Below, piece after piece: positions 34,675 to 45,280 of a stretch of DNA of 64,000 bases. The DNA comes from Variovorax gossypii (GTDB taxonomy: Bacteria; Pseudomonadota; Gammaproteobacteria; Burkholderiales; Burkholderiaceae_C). The stretch spans positions 248,001-312,000 of the forward strand of contig NZ_RXOE01000001.1 in the NCBI RefSeq assembly GCF_003965815.1, in the 5' to 3' direction. The stretch's first letter is position 1. Each line of letters begins with the position of its first letter. The notes below the pieces were generated by a model that was not told the DNA's origin, did no database searches, and saw only the letters and a program-made list of their open reading frames with translations. The position numbers and the translations under genes are program-made.

Positions 34675-35520
34675 ATGCTCAAGCAACGCATCATCACGGC
34701 GATCGTGCTCCTCGCGATCCTGCTGCCGGCGCTGTTCTACCCAAGCTACATACCCTTCGGCTGCGTCATGCTGGTGTTGATCGGCGCCGCCGCCTGGGAG
34801 TGGGGGCGACTGAACGGCTACGGACAGGAGCTGTCGCTGTTCCTCGGCGCCGAGACCGTGGTGCTGTGTGCGCTCTCCTGGTGGCTCGGGCTGCTGGAGA
34901 AGCCGCTATTCCTGATGTGGACCCTGGCCAGCGCGGCCTGGGTGCTGGGCGGCGCTGCGCTGCTGCGCGTGGCCGTGCCGGGCTGGCCCCGCATTCCGCG
35001 CGGACTGCGGCTGGTCGGTGGCCTGCTGGCGCTGTGGGTGGCGTGGCTTGCCGCAGTGCAGGCACGGATGATTGGCATCAACTTCCTGCTGTCGATCCTC
35101 GTGCTGGTGTGGGTTGCCGACGTGTTCGCCTATTTCGCCGGCCGCGCCTTCGGCCTCAGGTTCACCCGCAACAAGCTCGCACCCTCGATCAGTCCCGGCA
35201 AGAGCTGGGAAGGCGTGTGGGGCGGCATGATCGGCGTGGTGGTGCTGGCATTCGCCTGGGTCTGGGCCGACAAGGCTGCGGGCGCCACGGTGGCCAGCCT
35301 GTATACCCGTCTCAACGAGCGGGGCTGGTGGCTGCTGCTGCTCGCCGCGTTGTTCCTCTCGGCCATGAGCGTCGTGGGCGACCTCGTCGAATCTCTCATC
35401 AAGCGCAGCGCCGGCGCCAAGGACAGCAGCCGGCTGCTGCCCGGCCACGGCGGCGTCCTCGACCGCGTGGATGCCCTCTTGCCGGCGCTCCCCATTGCCA
35501 TGATGCTGGCTTTCCTGTGA
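34675..35520 (+). CDS. cdsA: Phosphatidate cytidylyltransferase
   Basis: Integral membrane enzyme making CDP-diacylglycerol, precursor of all phospholipids; 281 residues. Several hydrophobic spans cover the protein (for example [52 protein letters not shown]). The C-terminal signature [24 protein letters not shown] includes the metal/CTP-binding residues. Its TGA overlaps the GTG of dxr by four bases (GTGA), so translation of dxr is probably coupled to it. Confidence 0.97.
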   Translation: MLKQRIITAIVLLAILLPALFYPSYIPFGCVMLVLIGAAAWEWGRLNGYGQELSLFLGAETVVLCALSWWLGLLEKPLFLMWTLASAAWVLGGAALLRVAVPGWPRIPRGLRLVGGLLALWVAWLAAVQARMIGINFLLSILVLVWVADVFAYFAGRAFGLRFTRNKLAPSISPGKSWEGVWGGMIGVVVLAFAWVWADKAAGATVASLYTRLNERGWWLLLLAALFLSAMSVVGDLVESLIKRSAGAKDSSRLLPGHGGVLDRVDALLPALPIAMMLAFL

Positions 35521-36707
35521 ACTTTTCCAGAAAACAACGCGTGACGGTGCTCGGCTCGACCGGTTCGGTCGGTGTGAGCACGCTCGACGTCATTTCGCGC
35601 CACCCCGAGCGTTTCGAGGTGTTCGCGCTTTCCGCGGCGACCAAGGTTGATGAACTGCTGGCGCAGTGCGCGCAGTTCTCGCCGAAGTTCGCCGTGATGG
35701 CCAGTGCACCGCATGCAGCGGTGCTGGCCGAGAAACTGAAGCAAAACGGCCTGAAGACGGTCGTCCTGATGGGCGACGATGCTCTCGAAACGATAGCATC
35801 CCACGAAGAAGCCGATTCCGTGATGGCCGCGATTGTCGGCGCAGCGGGCCTCGGGCCCTGCCTGGCCGCGGCGCGTGCCGGCAAGCGCCTTCTGCTGGCC
35901 AACAAAGAGGCGCTCGTGGTCGGCGGCGAGCTCTTCATGCGCACTGTGCGCGAGGGCGGTGCGACGCTGCTGCCCATCGACAGCGAGCATTCCGCCATCT
36001 TCCAATCGCTGCCCGAAGACCCGTCCACCTGGGCGCGGCGCATCGACAAGATCATCCTGACGGCGTCCGGCGGCCCTTTCCGCACGCGCGCGCCGGAAAC
36101 CCTGAGCGCTGTCACGCCCGAGCAGGCTTGCGCCCATCCGAACTGGGTGATGGGGCGCAAGATTTCGGTCGACTCGGCCACGATGATGAACAAGGCGCTC
36201 GAAGTCATCGAGGCGCGCCACCTGTTCGGCGTGTCGCCGGAGCAGATCGAGGTCGTCATCCATCCGCAGAGCGTGGTGCATTCGATGGTGCAGTTCACCG
36301 ACGCCTCGGTCATTGCCCAACTCGGCACGCCCGACATGAAGGTGCCGATCGCGGTGGGCCTGGCCTGGCCCGAGCGCATCGAAAGCGGTGCAGCACGGCT
36401 CGACTTCCGCCAGATGGGCTCGCTGACCTTCGAATCACCCGACGCGGCGCTCTTCCCGGGACTGGACCTTGCCTGGCACGCGCTTCGCGCTGCCCCGGGA
36501 ACGACGGCGGTGCTCAATGCCGCCAACGAGGTCGCAGTTGAAGCATTCCTTAACCGCCGGCTGCGTTTTGATTGCATACATGCGGTGAACATGGAAACTT
36601 TGGAAAGAGTCGCTCCCTCCAAGCCGGCATCGTTGGCCGACCTGCTGGCGATCGACGCCAGCGCCCGTGCGGCGGCCAATGCCGCGGCGCTTCGCTTCGC
36701 TGCCTGA
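35517..36707 (+). CDS. dxr: 1-Deoxy-D-xylulose 5-phosphate reductoisomerase
   Basis: First committed step of the MEP isoprenoid pathway (DXP to MEP, NADPH). 396 residues starting at GTG 35517, which overlaps the cdsA stop. [18 protein letters not shown] is the NADPH-binding site; [11 protein letters not shown] near 125 and [13 protein letters not shown] near 150 contain metal and substrate ligands; [17 protein letters not shown] follows. The flexible loop around [14 protein letters not shown] is present. The open frame continues upstream inside cdsA, but that sequence is not Dxr-like. Confidence 0.97.
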   Translation: MNFSRKQRVTVLGSTGSVGVSTLDVISRHPERFEVFALSAATKVDELLAQCAQFSPKFAVMASAPHAAVLAEKLKQNGLKTVVLMGDDALETIASHEEADSVMAAIVGAAGLGPCLAAARAGKRLLLANKEALVVGGELFMRTVREGGATLLPIDSEHSAIFQSLPEDPSTWARRIDKIILTASGGPFRTRAPETLSAVTPEQACAHPNWVMGRKISVDSATMMNKALEVIEARHLFGVSPEQIEVVIHPQSVVHSMVQFTDASVIAQLGTPDMKVPIAVGLAWPERIESGAARLDFRQMGSLTFESPDAALFPGLDLAWHALRAAPGTTAVLNAANEVAVEAFLNRRLRFDCIHAVNMETLERVAPSKPASLADLLAIDASARAAANAAALRFAA

Positions 36708-36734
36708 CGCCTCCCCCGGAAACCAAGGACTCCG

Positions 36735-38108
36735 ATGCTGCTTACTGTCATAGCCTTTGTGGTTGCGCTCGGTGTCCTGATCGCGGTGCACGAATACGGC
36801 CACTATCGCGTGGCGGTGGCTTGCGGTGTCAAGGTGGAGCGTTTCTCCGTCGGCTTCGGCAAGGCGCTGGTCCGCTGGCAGCCGAAGCGGCAGCACCCGG
36901 GGCAGCAGACCGAGTTCGTCATCGGTGCATTCCCCTTCGGCGGCTACGTGAAGATGCTCGACGGGCGTGAAGGCCCCGTCGCACCCGAAGAGCGTCATCG
37001 CGCCTTCAATACCCAGCCGCTGCGCTCGCGCGCGGCCATCGTGGCCGCCGGCCCCATTGCCAATCTGCTGCTGGCAGTGGCGCTCTACACAGCCGTCAAC
37101 TGGATCGGGGTGCAGGAGCCGGTCGCCACGCTGGCGCGGCCGGTGGCAGCCTCCCTGGCTGAGGCTGCGGGCTTGCGGGGCGGCGAACACATCACGCGGG
37201 CGGGTTTCGACGGCGATCTGTCGCCGGTCCAGTCCTTCGAGGACCTGCGCTGGCGCATGACGCGCGGCGCGCTCGACGGGCACGACCTGACACTCGAGGT
37301 CGCAGGCGAGGCCGGCCGGCCGGTGCGCCAGCTGGTGCTTCCGCTGAGCCGGATGCAGGCGAAGGACGCCGATCCGCAGATGTTTCGCAAGATCGGCGTG
37401 CTGGCTCCCCTGACCCGGCCCGAGATCGGCGAGGTCATGAAGGGCAGTGCGGCCGAGGCAGCGGGGCTGCACAACGGCGACGTCGTGCGCGCCATCGGCG
37501 GCACGGAGATCATCGACGGGCAGCAGTTGCGCGAGGCCATCCGTGCATCCGTGGACGGCGACCAGCCCCGCGTGCAGGCCTGGCAGATCGACCGCGGCGG
37601 TCGCTCGCTCGTCATCGACGTGAAGCCCGAGGTGCGGGAAGAGGGCGGCGCCAAGGTGGGACGCGTCGGCGCGTATGTCGGCGCACCGCCCGAAATGGTG
37701 ACCGTGCGCCAGGGCCTGGTCGATGGCGTATGGCGCGGCGTGGTGCGCACCTGGGAGGTGTCTGCGCTGACCGTGCGCATGATGGGCAAGATGGTGATCG
37801 GCGAGGCTTCGCTCAAGAACCTGAGCGGCCCGCTCACGATCGCTGACTACGCGGGCAAGTCCGCAAGCCTCGGTTTCACCCAGTATCTGGTCTTCCTGGC
37901 GCTCATCAGCGTGAGCCTTGGGGTGCTCAATCTCATGCCGCTGCCGGTCCTCGATGGGGGACACCTGATGTATTATCTTTGGGAGGGCCTGACCGGCAAG
38001 AGCGTCTCTGACGCCTGGATGGAACGGCTTCAGCGCGGGGGCGTAGCCCTTCTGCTGGTCATGATGTCGGTCGCACTCTTCAACGACGTCACGCGGCTCT
38101 TTGGTTAA
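36735..38108 (+). CDS. rseP: RIP zinc metalloprotease RseP
   Basis: Site-2 intramembrane protease that cleaves anti-sigma factors such as RseA in the envelope stress response; 457 residues. The zinc motif HEYGH is at 19-23 inside the first membrane span. Two PDZ modules lie in the periplasmic middle (second starts near EVMKGSAAEAAGLHNGD), and NLMPLPVLDGGHL near 400 holds the third metal ligand. The position just before bamA is conserved and fits its link to outer-membrane protein quality control. Confidence 0.96.
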   Translation: MLLTVIAFVVALGVLIAVHEYGHYRVAVACGVKVERFSVGFGKALVRWQPKRQHPGQQTEFVIGAFPFGGYVKMLDGREGPVAPEERHRAFNTQPLRSRAAIVAAGPIANLLLAVALYTAVNWIGVQEPVATLARPVAASLAEAAGLRGGEHITRAGFDGDLSPVQSFEDLRWRMTRGALDGHDLTLEVAGEAGRPVRQLVLPLSRMQAKDADPQMFRKIGVLAPLTRPEIGEVMKGSAAEAAGLHNGDVVRAIGGTEIIDGQQLREAIRASVDGDQPRVQAWQIDRGGRSLVIDVKPEVREEGGAKVGRVGAYVGAPPEMVTVRQGLVDGVWRGVVRTWEVSALTVRMMGKMVIGEASLKNLSGPLTIADYAGKSASLGFTQYLVFLALISVSLGVLNLMPLPVLDGGHLMYYLWEGLTGKSVSDAWMERLQRGGVALLLVMMSVALFNDVTRLFG

Positions 38109-38146
38109 CTTTCTGCCGGCCCTTTCCGTGCCGGCTCAATTCACAG

Positions 38147-40579
38147 ATGAACAAAAAACTCAGTCGCTTTCGCCTGCGTAGCGTTGCTGCGGTGGTTGCC
38201 AGTGCGCTTGCGGCTACGGCCGCCTGGGCCGTCGAGCCTTTTACGGTGCGCGACATCCGCGTCGAGGGCCTGCAACGCGTCGAAGCCGGCACGATCTTCG
38301 CGTCGCTGCCGCTGCGAGTGGGCGATACCTACAGCGACGAGCGTGGTTCCGCCGCGATCCGCGCGCTGTTCGATCTGGGTTTGTTCAAGGACGTGCGCAT
38401 CGACGTGAACGGCAACGTGCTGGTCGTCATCGTCGAGGAGCGTCCTACCATTGCCGACGTCGACTTCGTCGGCACCAAGGAATTCGACAAGGCCGCGCTG
38501 CAGAAGGCGCTGCGCGAGGTCGGCCTGACCGAAGGGCGTCCCTACGACAAGGCGCTGGCCGACCGTGCAGAGCAGGAGCTCAAGCGCCAGTACGTGAGCC
38601 GCAGCCTCTACAACGCGCAGGTCGTGACCACCGTCACGCCCATGGAGCGCAACCGCGTCAACCTGACCTTCACCGTGACCGAAGGCGAGTCGGCCCGCAT
38701 CCGCGAAGTGCATGTGGTCGGCAACAAGGCCTTCAGCGAATCGACGTTGCTGAGCCTGTTCGACCAGGACAGCGGCGGCTTCATGAGCTGGTACACGAAG
38801 TCGAACCAGTATTCGCGCGCCAAGCTCAACGCCGACCTCGAGACCCTGCGCTCGTACTACATCACGCGCGGCTACCTCGAGTTCCGCATCGATTCGACCC
38901 AGGTCGCCATCTCTCCGGACCGCAAGGACCTGACGGTGACCGTGAACATCACCGAAGGCGAGAAGTTCGTGGTGTCCAGCGTCAAGCTCGACGGCAACTA
39001 CCTCGGCCGCGACGACGAGTTCAAGTCGCTCATCACCATCAAGCCGGGCGAGCCGTACAACGGCGAGCAGGTCACCGAGACCACCAAGGCCTTCAACGAC
39101 TACTTCGGCACCTTCGGCTACGCCTTCGCACGCGTGCAGGCGCGCCCCGAGATTGACCGCGCCAACAACCGCGTGGCCCTCACGCTGCAGGCCGAGCCCT
39201 CGCGCCGCGTGTACGTGCGCCGCGTTTCCGTGGGTGGCAACAACAAGACCCGCGACGAAGTGATCCGCCGCGAATTCCGCCAGTACGAAGCCTCCTGGTA
39301 CGACGGCGACAAGATCAAGCTTTCCCGCGACCGCGTGGACCGCCTGGGCTTCTTCAACGAAGTGAACGTCGATACGCAGGAAGTGCCGGGCTCGCCCGAC
39401 CAGGTGGACCTGACCGTCAACGTGACCGAAAAGCCCACCGGCAGCCTGCAGCTCGGCGCCGGCTACTCGAGCGCGGAGAAGGTCGCACTGACCTTCGGCA
39501 TCTCGCAGGAAAACGTGTTCGGCTCGGGCAACTTCCTGGGCGTGCAGGTCAACACCAGCAAATACAACCGTACGCTGTCGCTGACGACCACCGATCCTTA
39601 CTTCACGCCGGACGGCATCTCGCGCACGTTCAGCGTCTATCACACCACGACGCGCCCCTATCAAACGTCCACCGACGGCGACTACAAGCTCGTGAACCAG
39701 GGCGCTTCGGTTCGTTTCGGTGTGCCGTTCAGCGAAGTCGATACCGTTTTCTTCGGCGTCGGCATCGAGCGCTATGCGTTCGACCCGAACAGTTCGACCG
39801 CATTCTCCGGCCTGTATACGCCGCCGTCGTATCTCAACTACTTCCAGTGCAAGAAGGACCCCACGGGCCTGCTGGTGGTCAGCTGCGACCAGAAGAGCGT
39901 TTGGGGTGTTCCGCTGAGTATCGGCTGGGGCCGGGACAGCCGCGACAGCGCGCTGGTGCCGACCTCCGGCCGCGTGCAGCGCGCCAACCTCGAGTTGGGT
40001 GCTGCCGGCGACATGAAGTACGTCAAGACGAGCTATCAGTACCAGCAGTTCTTCCCGATCAACAAGCAGTACACCTTCTCGATCAACGGCGAAGTCGGCT
40101 ATGCCAAGGCGCTCGGCGGCAAGGTCTACCCGATCTTCAAGAATTTCTATGCGGGCGGCCTGGGTTCGGTGCGCGGCTTCGAGCAGAACTCGCTGGGTCC
40201 GCGTGACGCACCGCTGTTCCTCCAGAGCGAAGGTGCGGCCCTCGGCGGCACGAAGAAGGCGATCTTCAATGCGGAACTGAGCACCCCGTTCCCTGGTGCC
40301 GGCAATGACCGCACGCTGCGCCTGTACGGCTTCTTCGACGTCGGTAACGTCTTCGGTTCGCGTGCTGCCGGTGTCACCGACGAGCAATGGAAGGCCGAGA
40401 AGAAGCTGCGCGCGTCGGTTGGCCTGGGCGTCAGCTGGATCTCGCCGCTGGGCCCGCTGCGTCTGGCGTACGCCTTCCCGATCAAGTCCCAGAAGGAAGT
40501 GGGGCAACCGTTCACGGCAGGCTATATCCCGAAGGATAGAATTCAGCGCCTCCAATTCCAGATCGGAACGTCTTTCTAA
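38147..40579 (+). CDS. bamA: Outer membrane protein assembly factor BamA
   Basis: Central pore of the BAM complex that inserts beta-barrel proteins; 810 residues. Signal peptide 1-27 (RLRSVAAVVASALAATAAWA) is followed by five POTRA repeats (first: FTVRDIRVEGLQRVEAGTIF) and a 16-strand barrel. GYSSAEKVALTFGISQENVFG and the conserved loop-6 GGLGSVRGFEQNSLGP are recognisable, and it ends in a C-terminal aromatic beta-signal (LQFQIGTSF). skp begins at the very next base after its stop, and the lipid A genes follow. Confidence 0.98.
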   Translation: MNKKLSRFRLRSVAAVVASALAATAAWAVEPFTVRDIRVEGLQRVEAGTIFASLPLRVGDTYSDERGSAAIRALFDLGLFKDVRIDVNGNVLVVIVEERPTIADVDFVGTKEFDKAALQKALREVGLTEGRPYDKALADRAEQELKRQYVSRSLYNAQVVTTVTPMERNRVNLTFTVTEGESARIREVHVVGNKAFSESTLLSLFDQDSGGFMSWYTKSNQYSRAKLNADLETLRSYYITRGYLEFRIDSTQVAISPDRKDLTVTVNITEGEKFVVSSVKLDGNYLGRDDEFKSLITIKPGEPYNGEQVTETTKAFNDYFGTFGYAFARVQARPEIDRANNRVALTLQAEPSRRVYVRRVSVGGNNKTRDEVIRREFRQYEASWYDGDKIKLSRDRVDRLGFFNEVNVDTQEVPGSPDQVDLTVNVTEKPTGSLQLGAGYSSAEKVALTFGISQENVFGSGNFLGVQVNTSKYNRTLSLTTTDPYFTPDGISRTFSVYHTTTRPYQTSTDGDYKLVNQGASVRFGVPFSEVDTVFFGVGIERYAFDPNSSTAFSGLYTPPSYLNYFQCKKDPTGLLVVSCDQKSVWGVPLSIGWGRDSRDSALVPTSGRVQRANLELGAAGDMKYVKTSYQYQQFFPINKQYTFSINGEVGYAKALGGKVYPIFKNFYAGGLGSVRGFEQNSLGPRDAPLFLQSEGAALGGTKKAIFNAELSTPFPGAGNDRTLRLYGFFDVGNVFGSRAAGVTDEQWKAEKKLRASVGLGVSWISPLGPLRLAYAFPIKSQKEVGQPFTAGYIPKDRIQRLQFQIGTSF

Positions 40580-41131
40580 ATGAAGCATTTGATTCGCGCC
40601 GCGGCAGGCGCGTTGTTGATCCCCGCTTTTGCGCTCGCTGTGGCGCCCGCGCAAGCGCAGGCTCAGGAAACCTTTCGCATCGGTTTTGTGAACCCGGACC
40701 GCGTGCTGCGCGAAGCCCAGCCGGCCAAGAACGCCCAGGCAAAGCTCGAGGCGGAGTTCCTGAAGCGAGAAAAGGACCTGACCGCACAGGGTGATGCCCT
40801 GAAGGCCGCTTCGGAGAAGTTCGAGCGCGAGGCGCCCACGCTGTCCGAAAGCCAGCGGACTACCCGCCAGCGTTCGCTGGTCGACCAGGACCGCGACTTT
40901 CAGCGCAAGCGCCGTGAATTCCAGGAAGACCTGAATGCTCGCAAGAACGAAGAGCTCCAGCAGGTCTACGAGCGTGCCAACCGCGTGGTGAAGCAGGTCG
41001 CCGAGGCCGAGAAGTACGACGCCATCCTGCAGGAAGCGATCTACATCAATCCGAAGCACGACATCACCGACAAGGTGATCAAGGCGCTGAACGCGTCCGT
41101 GGCTTCTCCTGCCCCCGCGGCCGGCAAGTAA
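40580..41131 (+). CDS. skp: OmpH/Skp family periplasmic chaperone
   Basis: Jellyfish-shaped trimeric chaperone that carries unfolded outer-membrane proteins to BAM; 183 residues. The signal peptide runs to about residue 29 ([17 protein letters not shown]). The mature protein starts [24 protein letters not shown], then long charged coiled-coil helices ([40 protein letters not shown]) forming the tentacles, and the return strand segment [19 protein letters not shown]. Its ATG is immediately adjacent to the bamA stop. Confidence 0.93.
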   Translation: MKHLIRAAAGALLIPAFALAVAPAQAQAQETFRIGFVNPDRVLREAQPAKNAQAKLEAEFLKREKDLTAQGDALKAASEKFEREAPTLSESQRTTRQRSLVDQDRDFQRKRREFQEDLNARKNEELQQVYERANRVVKQVAEAEKYDAILQEAIYINPKHDITDKVIKALNASVASPAPAAGK

Positions 41132-41145
41132 CGCCGCGAACCGGC

Positions 41146-42123
41146 GTGTCACTGCAGCTCGGAGCCATTGTCGACGCCCTCGGGGGCGAGCTTCATGGCG
41201 ATTCGGCGCTGTCCATCGAGCGGCTCGCGCCGCTGCAGAATGCGCAGCCCGATGCGCTCAGCTTCCTGAGCCATCCCAAATACCAGCAGGAGCTGGCGGC
41301 CTCGAAGGCTGCCTGCGTGATCGTATCGCCCGCCATGCGGGATGCGGCAGCGGCGCGCGGGGCTTTCATCGTCACGCCCGATCCGTATCTCTACTTTGCC
41401 CGCCTCACGCAGCTCTGGAAGGCGCACCATGCCCGTCCGGAGCCTGACCGAATCCATCCCAGCGCAGTGATCCACTCCGAGGCGCAGGTCGACGCCACGG
41501 CACGCATCGGCGCGCTGTGCGTGGTGGAGCGGGGCGCGCGCATCGGTGCGGGCACCGTACTGAAGTCGCGCGTGACGGTCAGCGAGGACTGCATCGTCGG
41601 CGATCGCTGCCTGCTCCACCCGGGCGTGGTCATTGGCGCCGACGGCTTCGGCCTGGCGCCGCACGAGGGGCGCTGGGTCAAGATCGAGCAGCTGGGAGCG
41701 GTGCGCATCGGCAACGACGTCGAGATCGGTGCCAACACCTGCATCGACCGGGGCGCGCTCGACGACACCGTGATCGAAGACGGGGTCAAGCTCGACAACC
41801 TGATCCAGATCGGCCACAACGTGCGGGTCGGCAAGAACACCGCCATGGCGGGCTGCGTCGGCGTGGCCGGCAGCGCGACCATCGGCGCCAACTGCACGTT
41901 CGGCGGCGGCGCCATCGTGCTGGGGCATCTGACGGTGGCCGACGGCGTGCATGTGTCGGCTGCGACCGTGGTCACCCGTTCCATTCATAAGGCCGGCCAA
42001 TACACCGGTATGTTTCCCATCGATGACAATGCGAGCTGGGAAAAGAACGCTGCAACCCTCAAGCAGTTGCACAGCCTGCGCGAACGACTGAAGGCGCTGG
42101 AGAAGGCTCCCTCGAAAAAATGA
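41146..42123 (+). CDS. lpxD: UDP-3-O-(3-hydroxyacyl)glucosamine N-acyltransferase
   Basis: Third step of lipid A synthesis, adding the N-linked hydroxyacyl chain. 325 residues, starting at GTG 41146 with [17 protein letters not shown]. The N-terminal uridine-binding domain ([18 protein letters not shown]) leads into a left-handed beta-helix of hexapeptide repeats (for example [39 protein letters not shown]). The catalytic-type histidine lies in [15 protein letters not shown]. The stop overlaps an upstream ATG candidate of fabZ. Confidence 0.97.
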   Translation: MSLQLGAIVDALGGELHGDSALSIERLAPLQNAQPDALSFLSHPKYQQELAASKAACVIVSPAMRDAAAARGAFIVTPDPYLYFARLTQLWKAHHARPEPDRIHPSAVIHSEAQVDATARIGALCVVERGARIGAGTVLKSRVTVSEDCIVGDRCLLHPGVVIGADGFGLAPHEGRWVKIEQLGAVRIGNDVEIGANTCIDRGALDDTVIEDGVKLDNLIQIGHNVRVGKNTAMAGCVGVAGSATIGANCTFGGGAIVLGHLTVADGVHVSAATVVTRSIHKAGQYTGMFPIDDNASWEKNAATLKQLHSLRERLKALEKAPSKK

Positions 42124-42146
42124 CGACGATGCAGGAACAGAAAATC

Positions 42147-42596
42147 ATGACGACGACGCTCGATATCCATCAAATCCTCAAGCTGCTGCCTCACCGCTAC
42201 CCGTTCCTGCTGGTGGACCGCGTGCTGGACATGGAAAAGGGCAAGCGCATCACGGCGCTCAAGAACGTGACGATGAACGAGCCGTTCTTCAACGGCCACT
42301 TCCCGCACCGTCCGGTGATGCCGGGCGTGCTGATGCTCGAGGCCATGGCCCAGGCCGCGGCGCTGCTGTCGTTCCATTCGCTCGACATCGTGCCGGACGA
42401 CAACACCGTCTACTACTTCGCGGCCATCGATGGCGCGCGCTTCAAGCGCCCCGTGGAGCCCGGTGACCAGCTGACGCTCGAAGTCGAGATCGAGCGCATG
42501 AAGGCGGGCATTTCCAAGTTCAAGGGCCGCGCCCTGGTGGGCAGCGAACTCGCCTGCGAGGCTTCGCTGATGTGCGCCATGCGCCAGATCAGCTGA
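42147..42596 (+). CDS. fabZ: 3-Hydroxyacyl-[acyl-carrier-protein] dehydratase FabZ
   Basis: Hot-dog-fold dehydratase of fatty-acid elongation, 149 residues from ATG 42147 ([20 protein letters not shown]). ATG 42120 overlaps the lpxD stop and would add nine residues; the shorter form has AGGAA upstream and family-typical length. Catalytic His and Glu lie in [21 protein letters not shown]. Its place between lpxD and lpxA is conserved and balances hydroxyacyl-ACP use between phospholipid and lipid A synthesis. Confidence 0.96.
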   Translation: MTTTLDIHQILKLLPHRYPFLLVDRVLDMEKGKRITALKNVTMNEPFFNGHFPHRPVMPGVLMLEAMAQAAALLSFHSLDIVPDDNTVYYFAAIDGARFKRPVEPGDQLTLEVEIERMKAGISKFKGRALVGSELACEASLMCAMRQIS

Positions 42597-42627
42597 CACG
42601 CCCGCAGCAAGCCGTTTCTTCAAAGGC

Positions 42628-43416
42628 ATGACCCAGGTTCATTCGACGGCCGTCGTCGACCCCCAGGCACAGCTCGATGCCTCGGTGTCCGTCGGGCCCT
42701 ACACCGTGATCGGCCCGCACGTGCGGATCGGCGCGGGTACCACCATCGGCGCGCATTGCGTGATCGAGGGGCGCACGACCATCGGGCGCGACAACAGGAT
42801 CTTCCAGTTCTCGTCGCTCGGCGCCATTCCCCAGGACAAGAAGTACGCCGGCGAGCCGACCGAGCTCGTCATCGGCGACCGCAACGTGATCCGCGAGTTC
42901 TGCACCTTCAACCTCGGCGTGCCGGGGGCAGGCGGCGTCACGCGTGTCGGCAACGACAACTGGATCATGGCGTACACGCACATCGCCCACGACTGTCGCG
43001 TGGACGACCACACCACGCTGGCCAACAACACCACGCTGGCCGGGCATGTGCACCTGGCCGACTGGGTCACGGTCGGCGGGCTCACGGGCATCCACCAGTT
43101 CGTCTCGGTCGGTGCCCACGCCATGCTCGGCTTTGCCAGCGCCGTCACGCAGGACGTGCCGCCATTCATGCTGGTCGACGGCAATCCGCTGGCCGTGCGC
43201 GGTTTCAACATCGTCGGCCTGCGCCGGCGCGATTTCTCCGCCCAGCGGCTCGCGGCGGTGAAGCAGATGCACCGGCTGCTGTATCGCCAGGGCAAGACGC
43301 TCGACGAGGCGCGTGCGGGCATCGCCGCGCTGGCGACCGAAATGCCCGAAGCGGCCGGCGACGTCGCGCTGATGGAGGCCTTCCTCGCCAACTCGACGCG
43401 CGGCATCGCGCGCTGA
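42628..43416 (+). CDS. lpxA: UDP-N-acetylglucosamine acyltransferase
   Basis: First step of lipid A synthesis, O-acylating UDP-GlcNAc; 262 residues. The left-handed beta-helix opens with [17 protein letters not shown] repeats (here [20 protein letters not shown]), then VNIGTTxG-type turns. The catalytic histidine is in [13 protein letters not shown] near residue 122. [15 protein letters not shown] and [20 protein letters not shown] are characteristic of LpxA. The C-terminal helical domain completes the trimer unit. Eleven bases or fewer separate it from lpxB. Confidence 0.97.
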   Translation: MTQVHSTAVVDPQAQLDASVSVGPYTVIGPHVRIGAGTTIGAHCVIEGRTTIGRDNRIFQFSSLGAIPQDKKYAGEPTELVIGDRNVIREFCTFNLGVPGAGGVTRVGNDNWIMAYTHIAHDCRVDDHTTLANNTTLAGHVHLADWVTVGGLTGIHQFVSVGAHAMLGFASAVTQDVPPFMLVDGNPLAVRGFNIVGLRRRDFSAQRLAAVKQMHRLLYRQGKTLDEARAGIAALATEMPEAAGDVALMEAFLANSTRGIAR

Positions 43417-43417
43417 A

Positions 43418-44575
43418 GTGACGGCGATGCAGACGGACGGACAGCGACGCTTCGCGCTGGTCGCGGGCGAAGCGTCCGGCGACCTGCTCGCCGGCCTGCT
43501 GCTCGACGGCCTGCTGGCCCGATGGCCCGATCTCCAGACCGCCGGCATCGGCGGCCCCCGCATGCTGGCCCACGGCTTCCAGAGCTGGTGGCCCCAGGAA
43601 AAGCTCGCTGTGCGCGGCTACATCGAGGTGCTGCGGCACTACGCGGAAATCGCCGGTATCCGCCGCCAGCTCAAGGCCCGGCTGCTGCAGGAGCGGCCCC
43701 AGCTCTTCATTGGAGTGGATGCGCCCGATTTCAACCTCGACCTCGAGGCCGGCCTGCGCAGCCAGGGCATCAGGACGGTGCATTTCGTCTGTCCGTCGAT
43801 CTGGGCCTGGCGGCCGGAGCGCATCGAGAAGATCCGGGCGGCGGCCGACCACGTCCTGTGCATCTTCCCGTTCGAGCCCGAATTGCTGGCGGAGCAGGGC
43901 GTGGCCGCGAGCTACGTCGGCCATCCCGTTGCCAACGTGATCCCGATGACGCCCGACCAGGCCGGTGCGCGTGCCAAGCTGGGCCTTTCGCCCGATGCGC
44001 CGGTCGTCGCCTTGCTGCCGGGCAGCCGCCGTTCCGAGATCCGCTACCTTGCCGCTCGCTTCTTCGCCGCTGCCGCGCTGATGCAGAAGGCGCGGCCCGA
44101 GCTCCAGTTCGTGGCCCCCGTCATCCCGGGCCTGCGCGCCGAGGTCGAAGCCTTGCTTCAGGCCAGCGGCATGGCCGGGCGCGTGAAGCTGCTCGACGGT
44201 CAGTCGCACGCCGTGCTGGCCGCCTGCGACGTCACGCTGATCGCCAGCGGCACCGCCACGCTCGAGGCGGCGTTGTTCAAGCGGCCGATGGTCATCGCCT
44301 ACAACATGAACTCGCTCTCGTGGCGCCTCATGCGGCGCAAGCAGCTGCAGCCCTGGGTGGGCCTGCCCAACATACTGTGCCGGGAGTTCGTCGTGCCCGA
44401 GCTCCTGCAGGAGGCCGCCACGCCCGAGGCGCTGGCCGAGGCGACGCTGGCCTGGCTCGGCGCGCCGGAGAAGACGCGGGCGTTGCAACAAAGATTTTCA
44501 GAGCTGCATGTGCAATTGCAGCGCGATACGCCCACACTTTGCGCCGATGCGATCCAGAAAGTTCTTGAAGGCTGA
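43418..44575 (+). CDS. lpxB: Lipid-A-disaccharide synthase
   Basis: GT-B glycosyltransferase (GT19) joining lipid X and UDP-diacylglucosamine; 385 residues from GTG 43418, or 382 from ATG 43427. Signatures are [19 protein letters not shown] near residue 15, [13 protein letters not shown] near 98, [15 protein letters not shown] near 125, [14 protein letters not shown] near 195, and [16 protein letters not shown] near 280. Its 3' end overlaps the rnhB start by 29 bases in another frame, a compact arrangement also seen in relatives. Confidence 0.96.
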   Translation: MTAMQTDGQRRFALVAGEASGDLLAGLLLDGLLARWPDLQTAGIGGPRMLAHGFQSWWPQEKLAVRGYIEVLRHYAEIAGIRRQLKARLLQERPQLFIGVDAPDFNLDLEAGLRSQGIRTVHFVCPSIWAWRPERIEKIRAAADHVLCIFPFEPELLAEQGVAASYVGHPVANVIPMTPDQAGARAKLGLSPDAPVVALLPGSRRSEIRYLAARFFAAAALMQKARPELQFVAPVIPGLRAEVEALLQASGMAGRVKLLDGQSHAVLAACDVTLIASGTATLEAALFKRPMVIAYNMNSLSWRLMRRKQLQPWVGLPNILCREFVVPELLQEAATPEALAEATLAWLGAPEKTRALQQRFSELHVQLQRDTPTLCADAIQKVLEG

Positions 44576-45269
44576 GCAGGCCCCGCTGGCGTGGGATGCA
44601 CCGGGCCTGATCGCGGGTGTCGACGAGGCGGGCCGCGGGCCCCTGGCGGGGCCGGTGGTGGCTGCGGCCGTGATCCTCGACGACATGCGGCCCATTCGCG
44701 GCCTCGCGGACTCCAAGACGCTGACGGCCCTGCAGCGCGAGCGCCTGCATGACCAGATCCTGGCCAAGGCGCTGTGCTGCTCCATCGCGCAGGCCTCCGT
44801 CGAGGAAATCGACACCCACAACATCCTGCAGGCGACCATGCTCGCGATGCGCAGGGCGGTGGAAGGGCTGCGGCTCAAGCCGGTGAAGGTGCTGGTCGAC
44901 GGCAACCGCCTGCCCACGCTGGACGTGCTGGCTGAGGCCATCGTCAAGGGCGATGCGAGGGTCAAGGCGATTTCAGCTGCCTCGATCCTGGCGAAGGTGC
45001 ACCGCGACCGGCTCTGCGAGCAGCTTCATACCGAATTTCCGCATTACGGCTTTGCCGGCCACAAGGGCTACGGCACGCGCGAGCACCTCGAGGCGCTGCA
45101 ACGGCACGGTGCCTGCGTGCATCACCGTAGGTCGTTCAGCCCGGTGGCCGCGGCGCTGGCCCGCACGGGCGGCGTGCTGAACGTGGTGGTGCCCGCCGAA
45201 TCCGAGCAGCCGGTAATGATGGCCGGCTCCATGGAGGTCGCGCGCCCCGACCTTCGCGCCGCGCCCTGA
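44547..45269 (+). CDS. rnhB: Ribonuclease HII
   Basis: Cleaves the RNA strand of RNA/DNA hybrids and single ribonucleotides in DNA; 240 residues. The DEDD metal site begins with [14 protein letters not shown] near residue 25; [15 protein letters not shown] and LVDGNRLP follow; [17 protein letters not shown] near 145 is a strong RNase HII motif, and [17 protein letters not shown] closes the core. The C-terminus has an extra, poorly conserved tail ([16 protein letters not shown]). ATG 44547 lies within lpxB, and the frame upstream of it is not RNase-HII-like. Confidence 0.95.
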   Translation: MRSRKFLKAEQAPLAWDAPGLIAGVDEAGRGPLAGPVVAAAVILDDMRPIRGLADSKTLTALQRERLHDQILAKALCCSIAQASVEEIDTHNILQATMLAMRRAVEGLRLKPVKVLVDGNRLPTLDVLAEAIVKGDARVKAISAASILAKVHRDRLCEQLHTEFPHYGFAGHKGYGTREHLEALQRHGACVHHRRSFSPVAAALARTGGVLNVVVPAESEQPVMMAGSMEVARPDLRAAP

Positions 45270-45280
45270 AACCCGCAACG

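Noticed and set aside
38141..41152. A 1003-codon open frame on the minus strand across bamA and skp
   Set aside because: It is antisense to clearly recognised genes and its translation is Arg/His/Leu-rich low-complexity sequence with no motifs. Long antisense frames are expected in GC-rich DNA with strong third-position bias.
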